From Caryophanales bacterium (GTDB lineage: Bacteria; Bacillota; Bacilli; Exiguobacteriales; Exiguobacteriaceae), in the NCBI GenBank assembly GCA_902363455.1, contig CABJAC010000007.1:1-64000 (forward strand): a stretch of 64,000 nt of DNA, in the 5' to 3' direction. The notes beneath the pieces are model-generated. The model was given only the letters and a program-made list of their open reading frames with translations, had not been told where the DNA came from and did not search any database. Shown piece after piece: positions 8,391 through 16,641 of the stretch. The stretch's first letter is position 1. The number at the start of each line of letters is the position of its first letter. The position numbers were made by a program, and so were the translations under genes.

Positions 8391-11114
8391 TTAGTTTTGC
8401 AAGCGTTCGCGAAGAACCATCGGTAAGATTCCACCGTGACGGTAGTAATCGATATCGACTTCTGAATCGAAACGAGCAATCGCTTCGAATTTCGTGACTT
8501 TTCCGTCTGCAGCTGTTGCCGTGACTTCGACGACGTCACGCGGACGAACTGATTCGTCAATCGCGATGCTGATTGCTTCTTCGCCTGTTAAGCCAAGCGA
8601 TTCAGCAGATGTGCCAGCCGCGTATTGGAGCGGCAAGACACCCATCATGACGAGGTTCGAACGGTGAATCCGCTCAAAGCTCTCAGCGATGACGGCTTTG
8701 ACACCAAGAAGGTTTGTTCCTTTTGCTGCCCAGTCACGTGATGAACCCATCCCGTAATCTTTACCAGCGAGGATGACAAGACCTGTGCCATCTTCTTTGT
8801 ACTTCATTGCAGCATCGTACATTGCCATCGTTTCGCCTGTTGGCCAGTACGTCGTGAAGCCGCCTTCTGTACCTGGAGCGACTTGGTTACGGATCCGGAT
8901 GTTCGCGAATGTTCCGCGCATCATGATCTCGTGGTTACCACGGCGTGAACCGTAGGAGTTGAAGTCTTTTGGTGCGACCCCTTTGCTGACGAGATATTGT
9001 CCGGCTGGTGTCGTTTTCGAGAATGAACCGGCTGGTGAGATGTGGTCTGTCGTGACAGAATCCGCAAACTTACCGAAGACACGGAGGTCGTTCAATGCTT
9101 CGACATGACCGGCTTCTTTCGCCAAGTTCTCGAAGAACGGCGGGTTTTGGATGTATGTCGACGCTTCGTCGAAGTCATACTGATCGCCTGTCGGCACGTC
9201 AAGGTTGTTCCAACGTTCATTTCCTGTGAAGACTGAATCGTACTCCGCACGGAAGCTTTCCGGTGTGACGACCGTGTTGATGATTGTTTGGATCTCGTCA
9301 CGTGACGGCCAGATGTCCGCGAAGAAGACTTCTTGTCCGTCTTTGCCTGTTCCAAGTGACGCGTTCATGATGTCAACGTCAACCGTTCCGGCAATCGCAT
9401 AGGCGACGACGAGTGGTGGTGATGCCAAGTAGTTGGCTTTCACGAGCGGATGAACCCGCCCTTCGAAGTTTCGGTTTCCTGAGAGGACAGACGAGACGAG
9501 CAGGTCTGATCCGAGGATCGCGTTTTCGACGGCAAGGTCAAGTGGACCCGAGTTTCCGATACATGTCGTACAACCGTAACCAACTGTGTTGAAGCCGAGT
9601 TGATCGAGGTACGGTTGAAGTCCTGATTTCTCAAGGTAATCCGTAACGACTTTTGATCCCGGTGCAAGCGATGTCTTAACGTATTTCGGAACCGTCAATC
9701 CAAGATCGATCGCTTTTTTCGCAACGAGTCCAGCACCGATCATGACGTACGGGTTCGATGTGTTCGTACAGCTCGTGATTGCTGCAATCGCGAGGTCTCC
9801 CGTACGCATTTCAACCGCTTCGTCTTCGTATTGAACGACAGCGACTTTGCTTGCTTCTTCTTTCGCTAAACCAAAACCAGCGTTTCCTTGTGGTGCTGTC
9901 AACGCTTTTTGGAACGACGTATGCACGTCCGTCAAATCAATCCGGTCTTGTGGACGTTTTGGTCCAGCCAGGGCAGGAACGATCGTTGACAGATCAAGTT
10001 CAACGGTCTTCGTGAACGTTGGATCTTCGTTTTGCGGCGTGTAGAACAAGCCGTTTGCTTTTGAGTAGTTTTCGACTTTTTCGATCAACGCTTCTTCGCG
10101 TCCTGTCAGACGGAGGTACGTCAATGTTTCCGTATCGACCGGGAAGAATCCGCATGTCGCACCGTATTCAGGCGCCATGTTAGCGATTGTCGCGCGGTCA
10201 GACAGTGACATCAGGTGAAGGGATGGTCCGAAGAACTCGACGAATTTCCCGACAACGTTTTCTTGACGCAGCATTTCCGTTACGCGAAGGGCAACGTCCG
10301 TTGCTGTTGTTCCAGGATGCATTTCGCCCGTGATGCGGACACCGATGACTTCAGGAACCGGGAAGAATGAAGGCTGTCCGAGCATGCCGGCTTCTGCTTC
10401 GATTCCACCGACACCCCAACCAAGGACACCGAGTCCGTTGATCATCGTCGTGTGGGAATCCGTTCCGACGAGTGTATCCGGGTAGACATCAACCGAACCG
10501 TCTGCTGTTTCTTTTTCAAGAACGACAGATGCCAAGTACTCGAGGTTTACTTGGTGGACGATTCCTGTTGCCGGCGGTACAGCACGGTAATTATCGAATG
10601 CCGTTGTTGCCCAGCGTAATAATTTGTAACGCTCTTCGTTGCGTTCGAACTCAAGATCCATGTTTTCAGCGAGTGCGCCGGCGAATCCGTAAGAATCAAC
10701 TTGAACCGAGTGGTCGACGACGAGGTCAACCGGGACTTCCGGGTTAATGACCGATGGATCGCCACCGAGGTCTTGCATCGCTTTACGGAGTGACGCGAGA
10801 TCGACGACTGTCGGAACACCCGTGAAATCTTGTAAGATGACGCGTGACGGTTTGAACGGCACATCGATATCATTCGATACTTGGGCAGTTCCCCATTTCG
10901 CCAAGTTTTCGACATGTTCTTGTGTGATCGAACGACCGTCTTGTTGACGAAGGACGGATTCAAGCAGCACACGGATGGAATATGGAAGGCGTTTGACTTC
11001 CGTCAGACCGAGTTCTTCCAATTTTTCAAGGCTGTAATAGTTGTAATTTTTACCGTTTGCTTCAAACGAACGGCGTGCACCAAACACGTCTTGCGTTGGT
11101 TGCGTTTGCTTCAT
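8391..11114 (-). CDS. citB: Aconitate hydratase
   Basis: Aconitase A (907 aa), which converts citrate to isocitrate in the TCA cycle; in Bacillus the apo form also binds RNA. The 4Fe-4S cysteines are visible in TSCTNTSNP and [13 protein letters not shown]. The C-terminal swivel domain has the [12 protein letters not shown] motif. The open frame extends 35 codons further upstream, but the GGGGGA SD and homology to family N-termini place the start at the ATG at 11114 ([15 protein letters not shown]). It is the yne-region citB orthologue. Its promoter carries a CcpC-type dyad, suggesting citrate-responsive control. Confidence 0.97.
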   Translation of the reverse strand: MKQTQPTQDVFGARRSFEANGKNYNYYSLEKLEELGLTEVKRLPYSIRVLLESVLRQQDGRSITQEHVENLAKWGTAQVSNDIDVPFKPSRVILQDFTGVPTVVDLASLRKAMQDLGGDPSVINPEVPVDLVVDHSVQVDSYGFAGALAENMDLEFERNEERYKLLRWATTAFDNYRAVPPATGIVHQVNLEYLASVVLEKETADGSVDVYPDTLVGTDSHTTMINGLGVLGWGVGGIEAEAGMLGQPSFFPVPEVIGVRITGEMHPGTTATDVALRVTEMLRQENVVGKFVEFFGPSLHLMSLSDRATIANMAPEYGATCGFFPVDTETLTYLRLTGREEALIEKVENYSKANGLFYTPQNEDPTFTKTVELDLSTIVPALAGPKRPQDRIDLTDVHTSFQKALTAPQGNAGFGLAKEEASKVAVVQYEDEAVEMRTGDLAIAAITSCTNTSNPYVMIGAGLVAKKAIDLGLTVPKYVKTSLAPGSKVVTDYLEKSGLQPYLDQLGFNTVGYGCTTCIGNSGPLDLAVENAILGSDLLVSSVLSGNRNFEGRVHPLVKANYLASPPLVVAYAIAGTVDVDIMNASLGTGKDGQEVFFADIWPSRDEIQTIINTVVTPESFRAEYDSVFTGNERWNNLDVPTGDQYDFDEASTYIQNPPFFENLAKEAGHVEALNDLRVFGKFADSVTTDHISPAGSFSKTTPAGQYLVSKGVAPKDFNSYGSRRGNHEIMMRGTFANIRIRNQVAPGTEGGFTTYWPTGETMAMYDAAMKYKEDGTGLVILAGKDYGMGSSRDWAAKGTNLLGVKAVIAESFERIHRSNLVMMGVLPLQYAAGTSAESLGLTGEEAISIAIDESVRPRDVVEVTATAADGKVTKFEAIARFDSEVDIDYYRHGGILPMVLRERLQN

Positions 11115-11177
11115 GCTGATTCCCCCTTTAAGTGTTGACGACATCAAGCCCCTGATACCGCTTACTTGTACAGCTCT

Positions 11178-11206
11178 ATCATAGTATAATATGAGCCCCG
11201 TTACAA
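11178..11206 (-). promoter_or_regulatory. Aconitase SigA promoter
   Basis: Minus-strand -35 TTGTAA (11201-11206), 17-bp spacer, -10 TATGAT (11178-11183). The predicted start is near 11172, giving a leader of about 58 nt. Confidence 0.7.
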
Positions 11207-11229
11207 TTTGAAAGAACAAAAGACCTTCA

Positions 11230-11244
11230 ATAAGTTTTACTTAT
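11230..11244. promoter_or_regulatory. CcpC-type operator of aconitase
   Basis: The dyad ATAAGTTTTACTTAT fits the B. subtilis CcpC consensus ATAA-N7-TTAT. Its centre is at about -65 from the predicted transcription start, matching the -66 site described for Bacillus citB. No second half-site near -27 is obvious. Confidence 0.6.
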
Positions 11245-11298
11245 CGTCTAATTGAGAAGCTATATCAATCATATGCTTATAACGACGTCCCGTTTCTA

Positions 11299-11324
11299 GT
11301 TTTTAATGGTTCTGTTACGGGTAC
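11299..11324 (+). promoter_or_regulatory. SigB-type promoter
   Basis: GTTTTT (11299-11304), 14-bp spacer, GGGTAC (11319-11324), close to the SigB consensus GTTTWA-N14-GGGTAT. It lies about 45 bp before the gene at 11370. Confidence 0.5.
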
Positions 11325-11369
11325 TACTAAATTGTAGAACGATATCAGAACTTTCTGGAGGCGGAAATT

Positions 11370-11867
11370 ATGGCACAATATAAAAACAATGAGGCAACAC
11401 ACGTCGTCACGACGATCGTTTTTCATGATTTGGAAAAGGCAAAAACCGGTTTTGAAATGATTAAGGATCTCGAAGCAATCAAAGAGATTGAAATGGAACA
11501 GATGGTCCTCGCCGAGCGCAATGAGACGGACGGCTTTTCGTTCATCGATGCGATCGACTTCACGCAGCAGGATCAATCGTTTAAAGGCTCGTTGATTGGA
11601 ATGGCGGTCGGTGTGGTCGGTGGACCATTCGGCATGCTCGTCGGTTCCGTCGCCGGATACTTGATTGGGGCGAACCGTGACGAAAAAAACGAACGCGATT
11701 CGTTTGATTTGTTTAACCGGACGCTCAACCAAATCAATCCCGACCACTACGGCGTCATCATCATCAGTGAGGTCAACGAGGATTCGGAAGCGATCAACGC
11801 GATTGCGGCGGAACTCGGAGCGACCGTGCGCCGGACCGGTGAAACGTTTACGGATGAGACGGTTTGA
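11370..11867 (+). CDS. Hypothetical stress protein with a Gly-rich membrane hairpin
   Basis: A 165-aa protein. Residues 1-60 look like a soluble alpha/beta domain (VVTTIVFHDLEKAKTGFEMIKDL), residues about 68-95 form a glycine-rich hydrophobic hairpin (SLIGMAVGVVGGPFGMLVGSVAGYLIG), and the C-terminus returns to a soluble domain ending in acidic residues. The arrangement resembles the DUF1269 general-stress membrane proteins, but I would not assign a name. The ATG has a GGAGG SD. The SigB-type promoter upstream fits a general-stress role. A strong terminator follows. Confidence 0.78.
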   Translation: MAQYKNNEATHVVTTIVFHDLEKAKTGFEMIKDLEAIKEIEMEQMVLAERNETDGFSFIDAIDFTQQDQSFKGSLIGMAVGVVGGPFGMLVGSVAGYLIGANRDEKNERDSFDLFNRTLNQINPDHYGVIIISEVNEDSEAINAIAAELGATVRRTGETFTDETV

Positions 11868-11892
11868 TTTAAAAAATATAAGGTGTATACTT

Positions 11893-11919
11893 CGTCCCCG
11901 TTGTTTCGGGGACGTTTTT
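11893..11919 (+). terminator. Terminator of the stress gene at 11370
   Basis: CGTCCCCG / CGGGGACG with a 6-nt loop, followed by TTTTT. Confidence 0.85.
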
Positions 11920-11939
11920 GATGTAGATAGTTTTAGTGG

Positions 11940-11998
11940 AGACTTATTCATTTTACTTGTGATAATTACCTATTATCACAAGTAAAATGAATAAGTCT
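11940..11998. repeat. Perfect 27-bp inverted repeat
   Basis: Arms 11940-11966 and 11972-11998 are exact reverse complements (AGACTTATTCATTTTACTTG... and its complement) separated by five bases. The arms are AT-rich with no T-run after either side, so it is not a usual terminator. It sits between the previous gene's terminator and the esterase gene. Confidence 0.9.
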
Positions 11999-12077
11999 AA
12001 CAAATTAGGCAAATGAAACGCTAGCAACTATTTGATATAAAGATAATGAACACTACGAAACGAGGAATCACATAACC

Positions 12078-12815
12078 ATGAGACTATTACCTCCAAAACC
12101 CTTTTATTATGAAGGTGGAAAAAAAGCTGTTCTGCTCTTACATTCCTTCACCAGCAATCCAAACGACATGAAAAAGCTCGGCCGCTACTTGCAACAAAAT
12201 CAGTACTCCTGCTACGCGCCTACACTCAGTGGACATGGTCTGCCGGCAGAAGAACTTCTGAACTACGGACCAGCCGACTGGTGGCAAGATGCACTCGACG
12301 GTTATCAACTGTTGCAAGACAAAGGGTTCGAACGTATAGCAGTCGTCGGTCTCTCACTGGGTGGTGTTCTTGCTTTAAAAGCGGCACAGGAGTTGCAGAT
12401 CAACGGGGTAATCACCCTGTCCGTCCCGATGGATAAGGAAGCGGCCGTTCTAAAAGAACGAATATTTTATTATGCCCGGCGGTATAAACAACTCGAAGGG
12501 AAAGAGGAGCAACAGATTGAGTCTGAAATGACTGAACTGGATCACCTCCCCTTCGATTCATTGGTCGACTTTGAACAACTCATTAACCGGACAAGGGACA
12601 ACTTAGCATCCGTAGTCTCTCCTGTTTGCGTCATGTATGGGGAAATGGATGACCCCTCGTACAAGACGAGTGCCGAGAAGATTTTTCAAAGCGTAACTTC
12701 GGATCAAAAAACGATTAAAGGATTTGCGCATTCGAAACACTTAATGACGTTAGGGAAAGACATGAATGAAATCAACCAAGACATTCTTAGCTTTTTAAAT
12801 GAACTGAAATGGTGA
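12078..12815 (+). CDS. Alpha/beta-hydrolase carboxylesterase (Est30-like)
   Basis: A 245-aa alpha/beta hydrolase. The oxyanion region LLLHSFTSNP, the nucleophile elbow GLSLGG and the C-terminal GEMDDPSY..AHSKHLMT segments (Asp, His) give a complete triad. Overall it matches the thermostable monoacylglycerol lipase/Est30 group of Bacillales esterases. It should hydrolyse short- to medium-chain esters in the cytoplasm. It appears to be a single-gene unit with its own terminator. The perfect palindrome at 11940-11998 lies in its upstream region and could affect it. Confidence 0.88.
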   Translation: MRLLPPKPFYYEGGKKAVLLLHSFTSNPNDMKKLGRYLQQNQYSCYAPTLSGHGLPAEELLNYGPADWWQDALDGYQLLQDKGFERIAVVGLSLGGVLALKAAQELQINGVITLSVPMDKEAAVLKERIFYYARRYKQLEGKEEQQIESEMTELDHLPFDSLVDFEQLINRTRDNLASVVSPVCVMYGEMDDPSYKTSAEKIFQSVTSDQKTIKGFAHSKHLMTLGKDMNEINQDILSFLNELKW

Positions 12816-12834
12816 AGTATTCCCCCCTCATAGA

Positions 12835-12865
12835 GGCAACCCGTACGATACGGGCTGCCTTTTTT
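12835..12865 (+). terminator. Esterase terminator
   Basis: GGCAACCCGTA pairs with TACGGGCTGCC (one mismatch), followed by six Ts. Confidence 0.8.
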
Positions 12866-12916
12866 CATGCTGCTGTATGAATCTCGGCTCCAGTAATCAG
12901 AAACCAATCAAAACAA

Positions 12917-12945
12917 TTGACACCATTAAAAACAGATGGTACATT
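12917..12945 (+). promoter_or_regulatory. Promoter of the MarR-family regulator
   Basis: -35 TTGACA (12917-12922), 17-bp spacer, -10 TACATT (12940-12945). The MarR operator-like dyad begins at the next base and so covers the predicted start site. Confidence 0.65.
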
Positions 12946-12963
12946 TATCTCGAATTAAAGATA
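12946..12963. promoter_or_regulatory. MhqR-like operator 1 (imperfect)
   Basis: TATCTCGAATTAAAGATA is an imperfect copy of the palindrome found downstream at 13445. It overlaps the start of transcription of the regulator gene, suggesting autorepression. Confidence 0.65.
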
Positions 12964-12994
12964 TATGAATTGAAGATAAAAAGAGGTGAACGAA

Positions 12995-13429
12995 ATGGAA
13001 CAGCCGAATCCGAACTTAAAAGTACTGACAGTCATGGTCCGCGCAGTCGACGCGCTTCATGAAGTCATCAAACAAGATGTTGCGAAGTCCGGACTAAATC
13101 CGACTGATTTTTCCGTACTCGAGTTGTTGTATCACAAAGGAAGGCAACCGATTCAGCTGATTGGGAAAAAAGTATTGATTACCAGCGGCAGCATCACCTA
13201 CGTCATCGATAAACTCGAAAAAAAGAACTACGTCGTCCGCCAAGCCTGTCCGGAGGATCGGCGTGTGACATTTGCGGAACTCACCCCAGAAGGTCAAACT
13301 TTAATGGATACGATTTTTCCGGAACATGAACAAGCCATTAATCAGGTTTTCCAAGGGATTGACCAGGCGGAAATTGAATTGTTCATTAAGACTGCTAAAA
13401 AAATAGGCTACCAAGCCCAAAATAATTAA
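12995..13429 (+). CDS. MarR-family regulator, MhqR-like
   Basis: A 144-aa winged-helix repressor of the MarR family. The recognition region is IQLIGKKVLITSGSITYVIDKLEKKNYVVRQ, with a DRR wing (CPEDRRVTF). An in-frame GTG at 12986 exists, but AAGAGGTG is correctly spaced for the ATG at 12995. Its operators match what I remember of the B. subtilis MhqR site, and the genes that follow (a ring-cleavage dioxygenase-type VOC protein and an FMN-dependent reductase) are the type of genes MhqR represses. It probably senses quinones or catechols; one Cys is visible in QACPED. Confidence 0.88.
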   Translation: MEQPNPNLKVLTVMVRAVDALHEVIKQDVAKSGLNPTDFSVLELLYHKGRQPIQLIGKKVLITSGSITYVIDKLEKKNYVVRQACPEDRRVTFAELTPEGQTLMDTIFPEHEQAINQVFQGIDQAEIELFIKTAKKIGYQAQNN

Positions 13430-13444
13430 ATTTTTTTACCTATA

Positions 13445-13462
13445 TATCTCGAATTCGAGATA
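13445..13462. promoter_or_regulatory. MhqR-like operator 2 (perfect palindrome)
   Basis: TATCTCGAATTCGAGATA is an 18-bp perfect palindrome 24 bp before the dioxygenase start. It resembles the B. subtilis MhqR operator (recalled as ATCTCGAATTCGAGAT). Confidence 0.75.
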
Positions 13463-13486
13463 ATAACGATTAAGGGAGCGATTTAC

Positions 13487-14470
13487 ATGAATGAATTAAA
13501 AGGAATCCACCACGTCACGGCCATCACGAGCAGTGCCGAGAAAAACTATGAGTTCTTCACAAACGTCCTAGGCATGCGTTTGGTCAAAAAAACTGTCAAT
13601 CAGGATGATATTCAGACCTATCATTTATTCTTCGCTGACGATAAAGGATCAGCCGGTACCGATATGACGTTCTTCGACTTCCCGGGCATTCCAAAAGGAA
13701 CACACGGAACAAATGAAATCTTTAAAACCGCTTTCCGCGTGCCGACGGACGAAGCACTTCACTACTGGATCAAACGATTCGATAAATACGATGTGAAGCA
13801 TCGCGGCATCAAAGAACAGTTCGGTAAGAAGACCCTCTCGTTCGTTGATTTCGATGACCAGCAGTACATGCTGATCTCAGACGAGCATAACGAAGGTATC
13901 GCCTCCGGAACTCCGTGGCAAAACGGTCCTGTTCCATTAGAATTCGCAATCACCGGTTTAGGTCCAATCCACATCCGGATTGCCGAATTTGACCGGTTAA
14001 AAGAAGTCTTAGAAAAAGCGATGCTGATGCGAGAAATTGATCAAGCAGGATCACTGCATTTGTTTGAAATGGGTCAAGGCGGTAACGGAGCACAGGTCGT
14101 CGTCGAACATAACCTCCTCCTTCCGAGCGGACGCCAAGGATTCGGAACCGTCCATCACGTGGCGTTCCGGGTGGAAGATACAGCCGCTTTAAATGAATGG
14201 ATCGAACGGATGCAAGACTTACAATTCAACACATCCGGCTACGTCGATCGTTTCTTCTTCGAATCGTTGTATGCACGTGTCGCACGCGGCGTCCTGTTCG
14301 AATGGGCAACAGATGGTCCCGGTTTCTTGGGAGACGAGCCGTACGAAACAGTCGGAGAGAAATTATCGTTACCACCGTTCCTCGAATCGCAACGTCAACA
14401 AATCGAACAAATGGTCCGCCCGATCGATACCGTCCGCAGCACACGCAAGATCGAAAAAGAATATTTATGA
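13487..14470 (+). CDS. Ring-cleaving dioxygenase, VOC family (MhqO/MhqA-like)
   Basis: A 327-aa protein with two VOC (glyoxalase/extradiol dioxygenase) modules: GIHHVTAITSSAEKNYEFFTNVLGMRLVK at the N-terminus and GTVHHVAFRVED from about residue 220. The metal-binding His of each repeat (IHHVT, VHHVAF) and a Glu in LFEWATDGPG are present. Related Bacillus proteins are induced by hydroquinones and are thought to open the ring of aromatic electrophiles. The SD AAGGGAG precedes the ATG. It lies in an operon with the reductase that follows (15-bp gap). Confidence 0.88.
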   Translation: MNELKGIHHVTAITSSAEKNYEFFTNVLGMRLVKKTVNQDDIQTYHLFFADDKGSAGTDMTFFDFPGIPKGTHGTNEIFKTAFRVPTDEALHYWIKRFDKYDVKHRGIKEQFGKKTLSFVDFDDQQYMLISDEHNEGIASGTPWQNGPVPLEFAITGLGPIHIRIAEFDRLKEVLEKAMLMREIDQAGSLHLFEMGQGGNGAQVVVEHNLLLPSGRQGFGTVHHVAFRVEDTAALNEWIERMQDLQFNTSGYVDRFFFESLYARVARGVLFEWATDGPGFLGDEPYETVGEKLSLPPFLESQRQQIEQMVRPIDTVRSTRKIEKEYL

Positions 14471-14485
14471 TCCGGAGGGATTAAA

Positions 14486-15091
14486 TTGAGTATGTTCAAG
14501 AATTTATTTGGTTCGAAGAAAACACCACAACAAGAGGAGGAAACGAACATGACAAAATTAAACATCGGAATTATCTTAGGATCAACACGTGAAGGTCGCT
14601 TAAGCCCACAGGTCGGGAACTGGGTGAAAGAGCTGGCGGACAAACGTGGAGACGCCAACTATACGATCATTGACATCGCCGACTACAAATTGCCGCTGCT
14701 CGGCGAAAAGGACGGCGATGCATCCGGTGCAGCTGCATGGTCTGAAGCGATTGCCGCTCAAGATGGATTTGTGTTCATCACACAGGAATACAACCACTCG
14801 ATTTCCGCTTCATTGAAAAATGCCCTCGATTATCTCCGTGTCGAGTGGAACAACAAAGCAGCCGGTATCGTCTCCTACGGTTCAGTCGGCGGCGCACGCG
14901 CAGCAGAACATTTACGCGGTATTTTAGGCGAATTATTGATCGCAGACGTCCGGGTCCACCCTGCCCTCTCGCTGTTCACTGACTTTGAGAGTGGAGCCGT
15001 GTTAAAAGCAGCACCGGTTCAAGCAGATTCCGTCAACCAAATGCTCGATCAAGTCATTCCTTGGGCTGGCGCCTTAAAAACGATTCGTTGA
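14486..15091 (+). CDS. NAD(P)H-dependent FMN reductase / quinone reductase
   Basis: A flavodoxin-like-fold reductase. The FMN-binding GSTREGRLS, the EYNHSISASLKNALDYL segment and SYGSVGG are typical of the YhdA/ChrR/Lot6p group, which reduces quinones and azo compounds by two electrons. Two starts are plausible. TTG at 14486 has a GGAGGG 6-7 nt upstream and gives 201 aa with the extra tail MSMFKNLFGSKKTPQQEEET. ATG at 14549 has an excellent GAGGAGG and gives the usual family N-terminus (MTKLNIGIILGS). Both may be used. It lies downstream of the dioxygenase and under the same MhqR-like operator. Confidence 0.88.
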   Translation: MSMFKNLFGSKKTPQQEEETNMTKLNIGIILGSTREGRLSPQVGNWVKELADKRGDANYTIIDIADYKLPLLGEKDGDASGAAAWSEAIAAQDGFVFITQEYNHSISASLKNALDYLRVEWNNKAAGIVSYGSVGGARAAEHLRGILGELLIADVRVHPALSLFTDFESGAVLKAAPVQADSVNQMLDQVIPWAGALKTIR

Positions 15092-15141
15092 TCATTTAAT
15101 CGCATCTAATGATACTGAAGAATGTTTGAATAGAGACAAAA

Positions 15142-15179
15142 AATGAGAGAGCTCCTTCATGGCGGAGTTCTCTCATTTT
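15142..15179. terminator. Bidirectional terminator
   Basis: ATGAGAGA.CTCC pairs with GGAG.TCTCTCAT, with As on the left and Ts on the right. It ends both the quinone-stress operon (+) and the lipoprotein unit (-). Confidence 0.8.
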
Positions 15180-15188
15180 AGTAAGTAA

Positions 15189-15794
15189 TTATTTTCGTTT
15201 TTCTAACTCATCGATTACCCTCTTTACTGCAAGTCGTGTCGTTTCCGGATCTATTTTACTTAATGTGTTTTGCTGAACCGAAATCACTATGTTCTTATAG
15301 CTGATAATAATTAAATCTGATTTATTCGCGAGTTTTTGATTCAATTTGTTGTAACCCGAATTGCTTGGATACTGGATCATGTCTTCCCCTATGTAGTGGT
15401 CTGTGTATGCAAAGTGGATAGATAACTGAGTCGTCTGTTTTTCGTCTTCGAAATACAAACTCTCTTGTGTTGAGGCACTGTCACTGGTTCCATCAACGGT
15501 TAGCCATTTTCTTTTGCCAAAGCTTAACTCCCTGTCGATTATTGTAAAATCTGATCCCAGCGTACTTGCTTTCAGTTGAAAATGATCAATCTTCAAGTGT
15601 TCATCCATCTGTTCAAACAGCTTCTCAAACCGGTCGTGATTCATGATTTGATTCTGATTTCCAACTATTTTTTGATTAGCAGAAGTGACTTTTTTGATTT
15701 CTGGTTTAGGATTAGATGTTACTGCATCATCCGTGCATCCCACAACGAAAAAAGCACTCGATAGTACCATTAAGAATCTGTTTCTGACTTTCAT
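15189..15794 (-). CDS. Putative lipoprotein of unknown function
   Basis: A 201-aa predicted lipoprotein: basic MKVRNR, a hydrophobic core and the lipobox-like VVGC (residues about 17-20), followed by a polar linker. The mature domain (QLSIHFAYTDHYIGEDMIQYPS) is not recognised. It starts 14 bp after the stop of the 56-aa membrane protein at 15809-15979, so the two likely form a two-gene unit. The SD GGAGGGCG is good. No catalytic motif is visible; a role at the outer face of the membrane is an inference from the signal only. Confidence 0.8.
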   Translation of the reverse strand: MKVRNRFLMVLSSAFFVVGCTDDAVTSNPKPEIKKVTSANQKIVGNQNQIMNHDRFEKLFEQMDEHLKIDHFQLKASTLGSDFTIIDRELSFGKRKWLTVDGTSDSASTQESLYFEDEKQTTQLSIHFAYTDHYIGEDMIQYPSNSGYNKLNQKLANKSDLIIISYKNIVISVQQNTLSKIDPETTRLAVKRVIDELEKRK

Positions 15795-15808
15795 TTAACG
15801 CCCTCCAT

Positions 15809-15979
15809 TCATTCCTTCACGCGAATGAAAAAGTCAATGAACGTGACGAGTAAACCAATAAACGATGCTGTCATTCCCACTTTAATTCCCAGTGCATCAT
15901 TCAAACCCATTGGACTAAAGCCGATCATCAGAGCGATTCCAAATAAAATAATACTGATTCCCATCAAAATTAATTTCAC
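15809..15979 (-). CDS. Small two-segment membrane protein (56 aa)
   Basis: A short gene starting at GTG 15979 (MKLILMGISIILFGIALMIG...) and ending at TGA 15809-15811. It encodes two hydrophobic helices separated by PMGLNDALGIKVGM, with a basic tail (FFIRVKE). GAGAGGAATGGAG lies upstream of the start. It is followed at 14 bp by the lipoprotein gene and is probably expressed with it. Such two-helix proteins are common unannotated genes in Bacillales; function unknown. Confidence 0.68.
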   Translation of the reverse strand: MKLILMGISIILFGIALMIGFSPMGLNDALGIKVGMTASFIGLLVTFIDFFIRVKE

Positions 15980-16029
15980 GTTACTCCATTCCTCTCAAGC
16001 TGATTCATGATGCTTTCTGTTCAAAAGTG

Positions 16030-16527
16030 TTAGTTAATCGACATCAGATCATTGAACTGAACGATGTTGCTGCCCTTTTTCGCATAGTATTCAATCATCT
16101 CCGGAAGTTTCTTTTTATTGTAACTTGTAATGCCGTCCGTGATCACCGTCACACCGTAATCCAGTTTACGTAAGTTAAAGCAAGTCGATTTGACACAAGC
16201 CGTCGCGTCTCCGCCGGTCAGATAAAAGTCGGTGATGTCGTTTTGCTCAATGAATGCTGCGAACGCTTCGCTTGTTAAGGCGTTGCCCTTATATTTCGTA
16301 AAAATGTGATCCGAAACGATATTCAAATCAGGTGCTAACTCGGCACCACGTGTCCCGGTTTTAAACGTTCTTGTCCCGGCTGATAAATTCTCGTGCCGGA
16401 TATAGACCACATGCATGTCCTGTTCGACCGCCCAATCGATTGACTGATTGATCGTACCGATGACTTCTTTGTAGTTTTTTGTCATGTCATTTTGAATATC
16501 AATGACAACTAAGGCTTTCTTTTGCAT
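16030..16527 (-). CDS. Cysteine hydrolase, isochorismatase family
   Basis: A 165-aa isochorismatase-like hydrolase. The catalytic Asp lies in VVIDIQNDM and the nucleophilic Cys in TGGDATACVKST, with the intervening Lys in FTKYKGNAL. Family members hydrolyse amides such as nicotinamide, ureidoacrylate or isochorismate ether; the substrate here is not predictable. A longer frame to 16599 is open, but AGGAGGAG lies just before the ATG at 16527. It is divergent from the GNAT gene; the 114-bp gap between them must hold both promoters. Confidence 0.88.
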   Translation of the reverse strand: MQKKALVVIDIQNDMTKNYKEVIGTINQSIDWAVEQDMHVVYIRHENLSAGTRTFKTGTRGAELAPDLNIVSDHIFTKYKGNALTSEAFAAFIEQNDITDFYLTGGDATACVKSTCFNLRKLDYGVTVITDGITSYNKKKLPEMIEYYAKKGSNIVQFNDLMSIN

Positions 16528-16641
16528 GTAAACTCCTCCTGAATTAATGAACGGATTTTTAGTTTTGATGATGTTTTGCTTCCGATTCGGATTGGACACC
16601 GTACACTTGAGGTAAGAAGCAAATTCAAGGAGGCATGCCCC

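Noticed and set aside
12877..13062. ORF overlapping the start of the MarR gene
   Set aside because: Different frame, without SD; it contains the promoter and operator.
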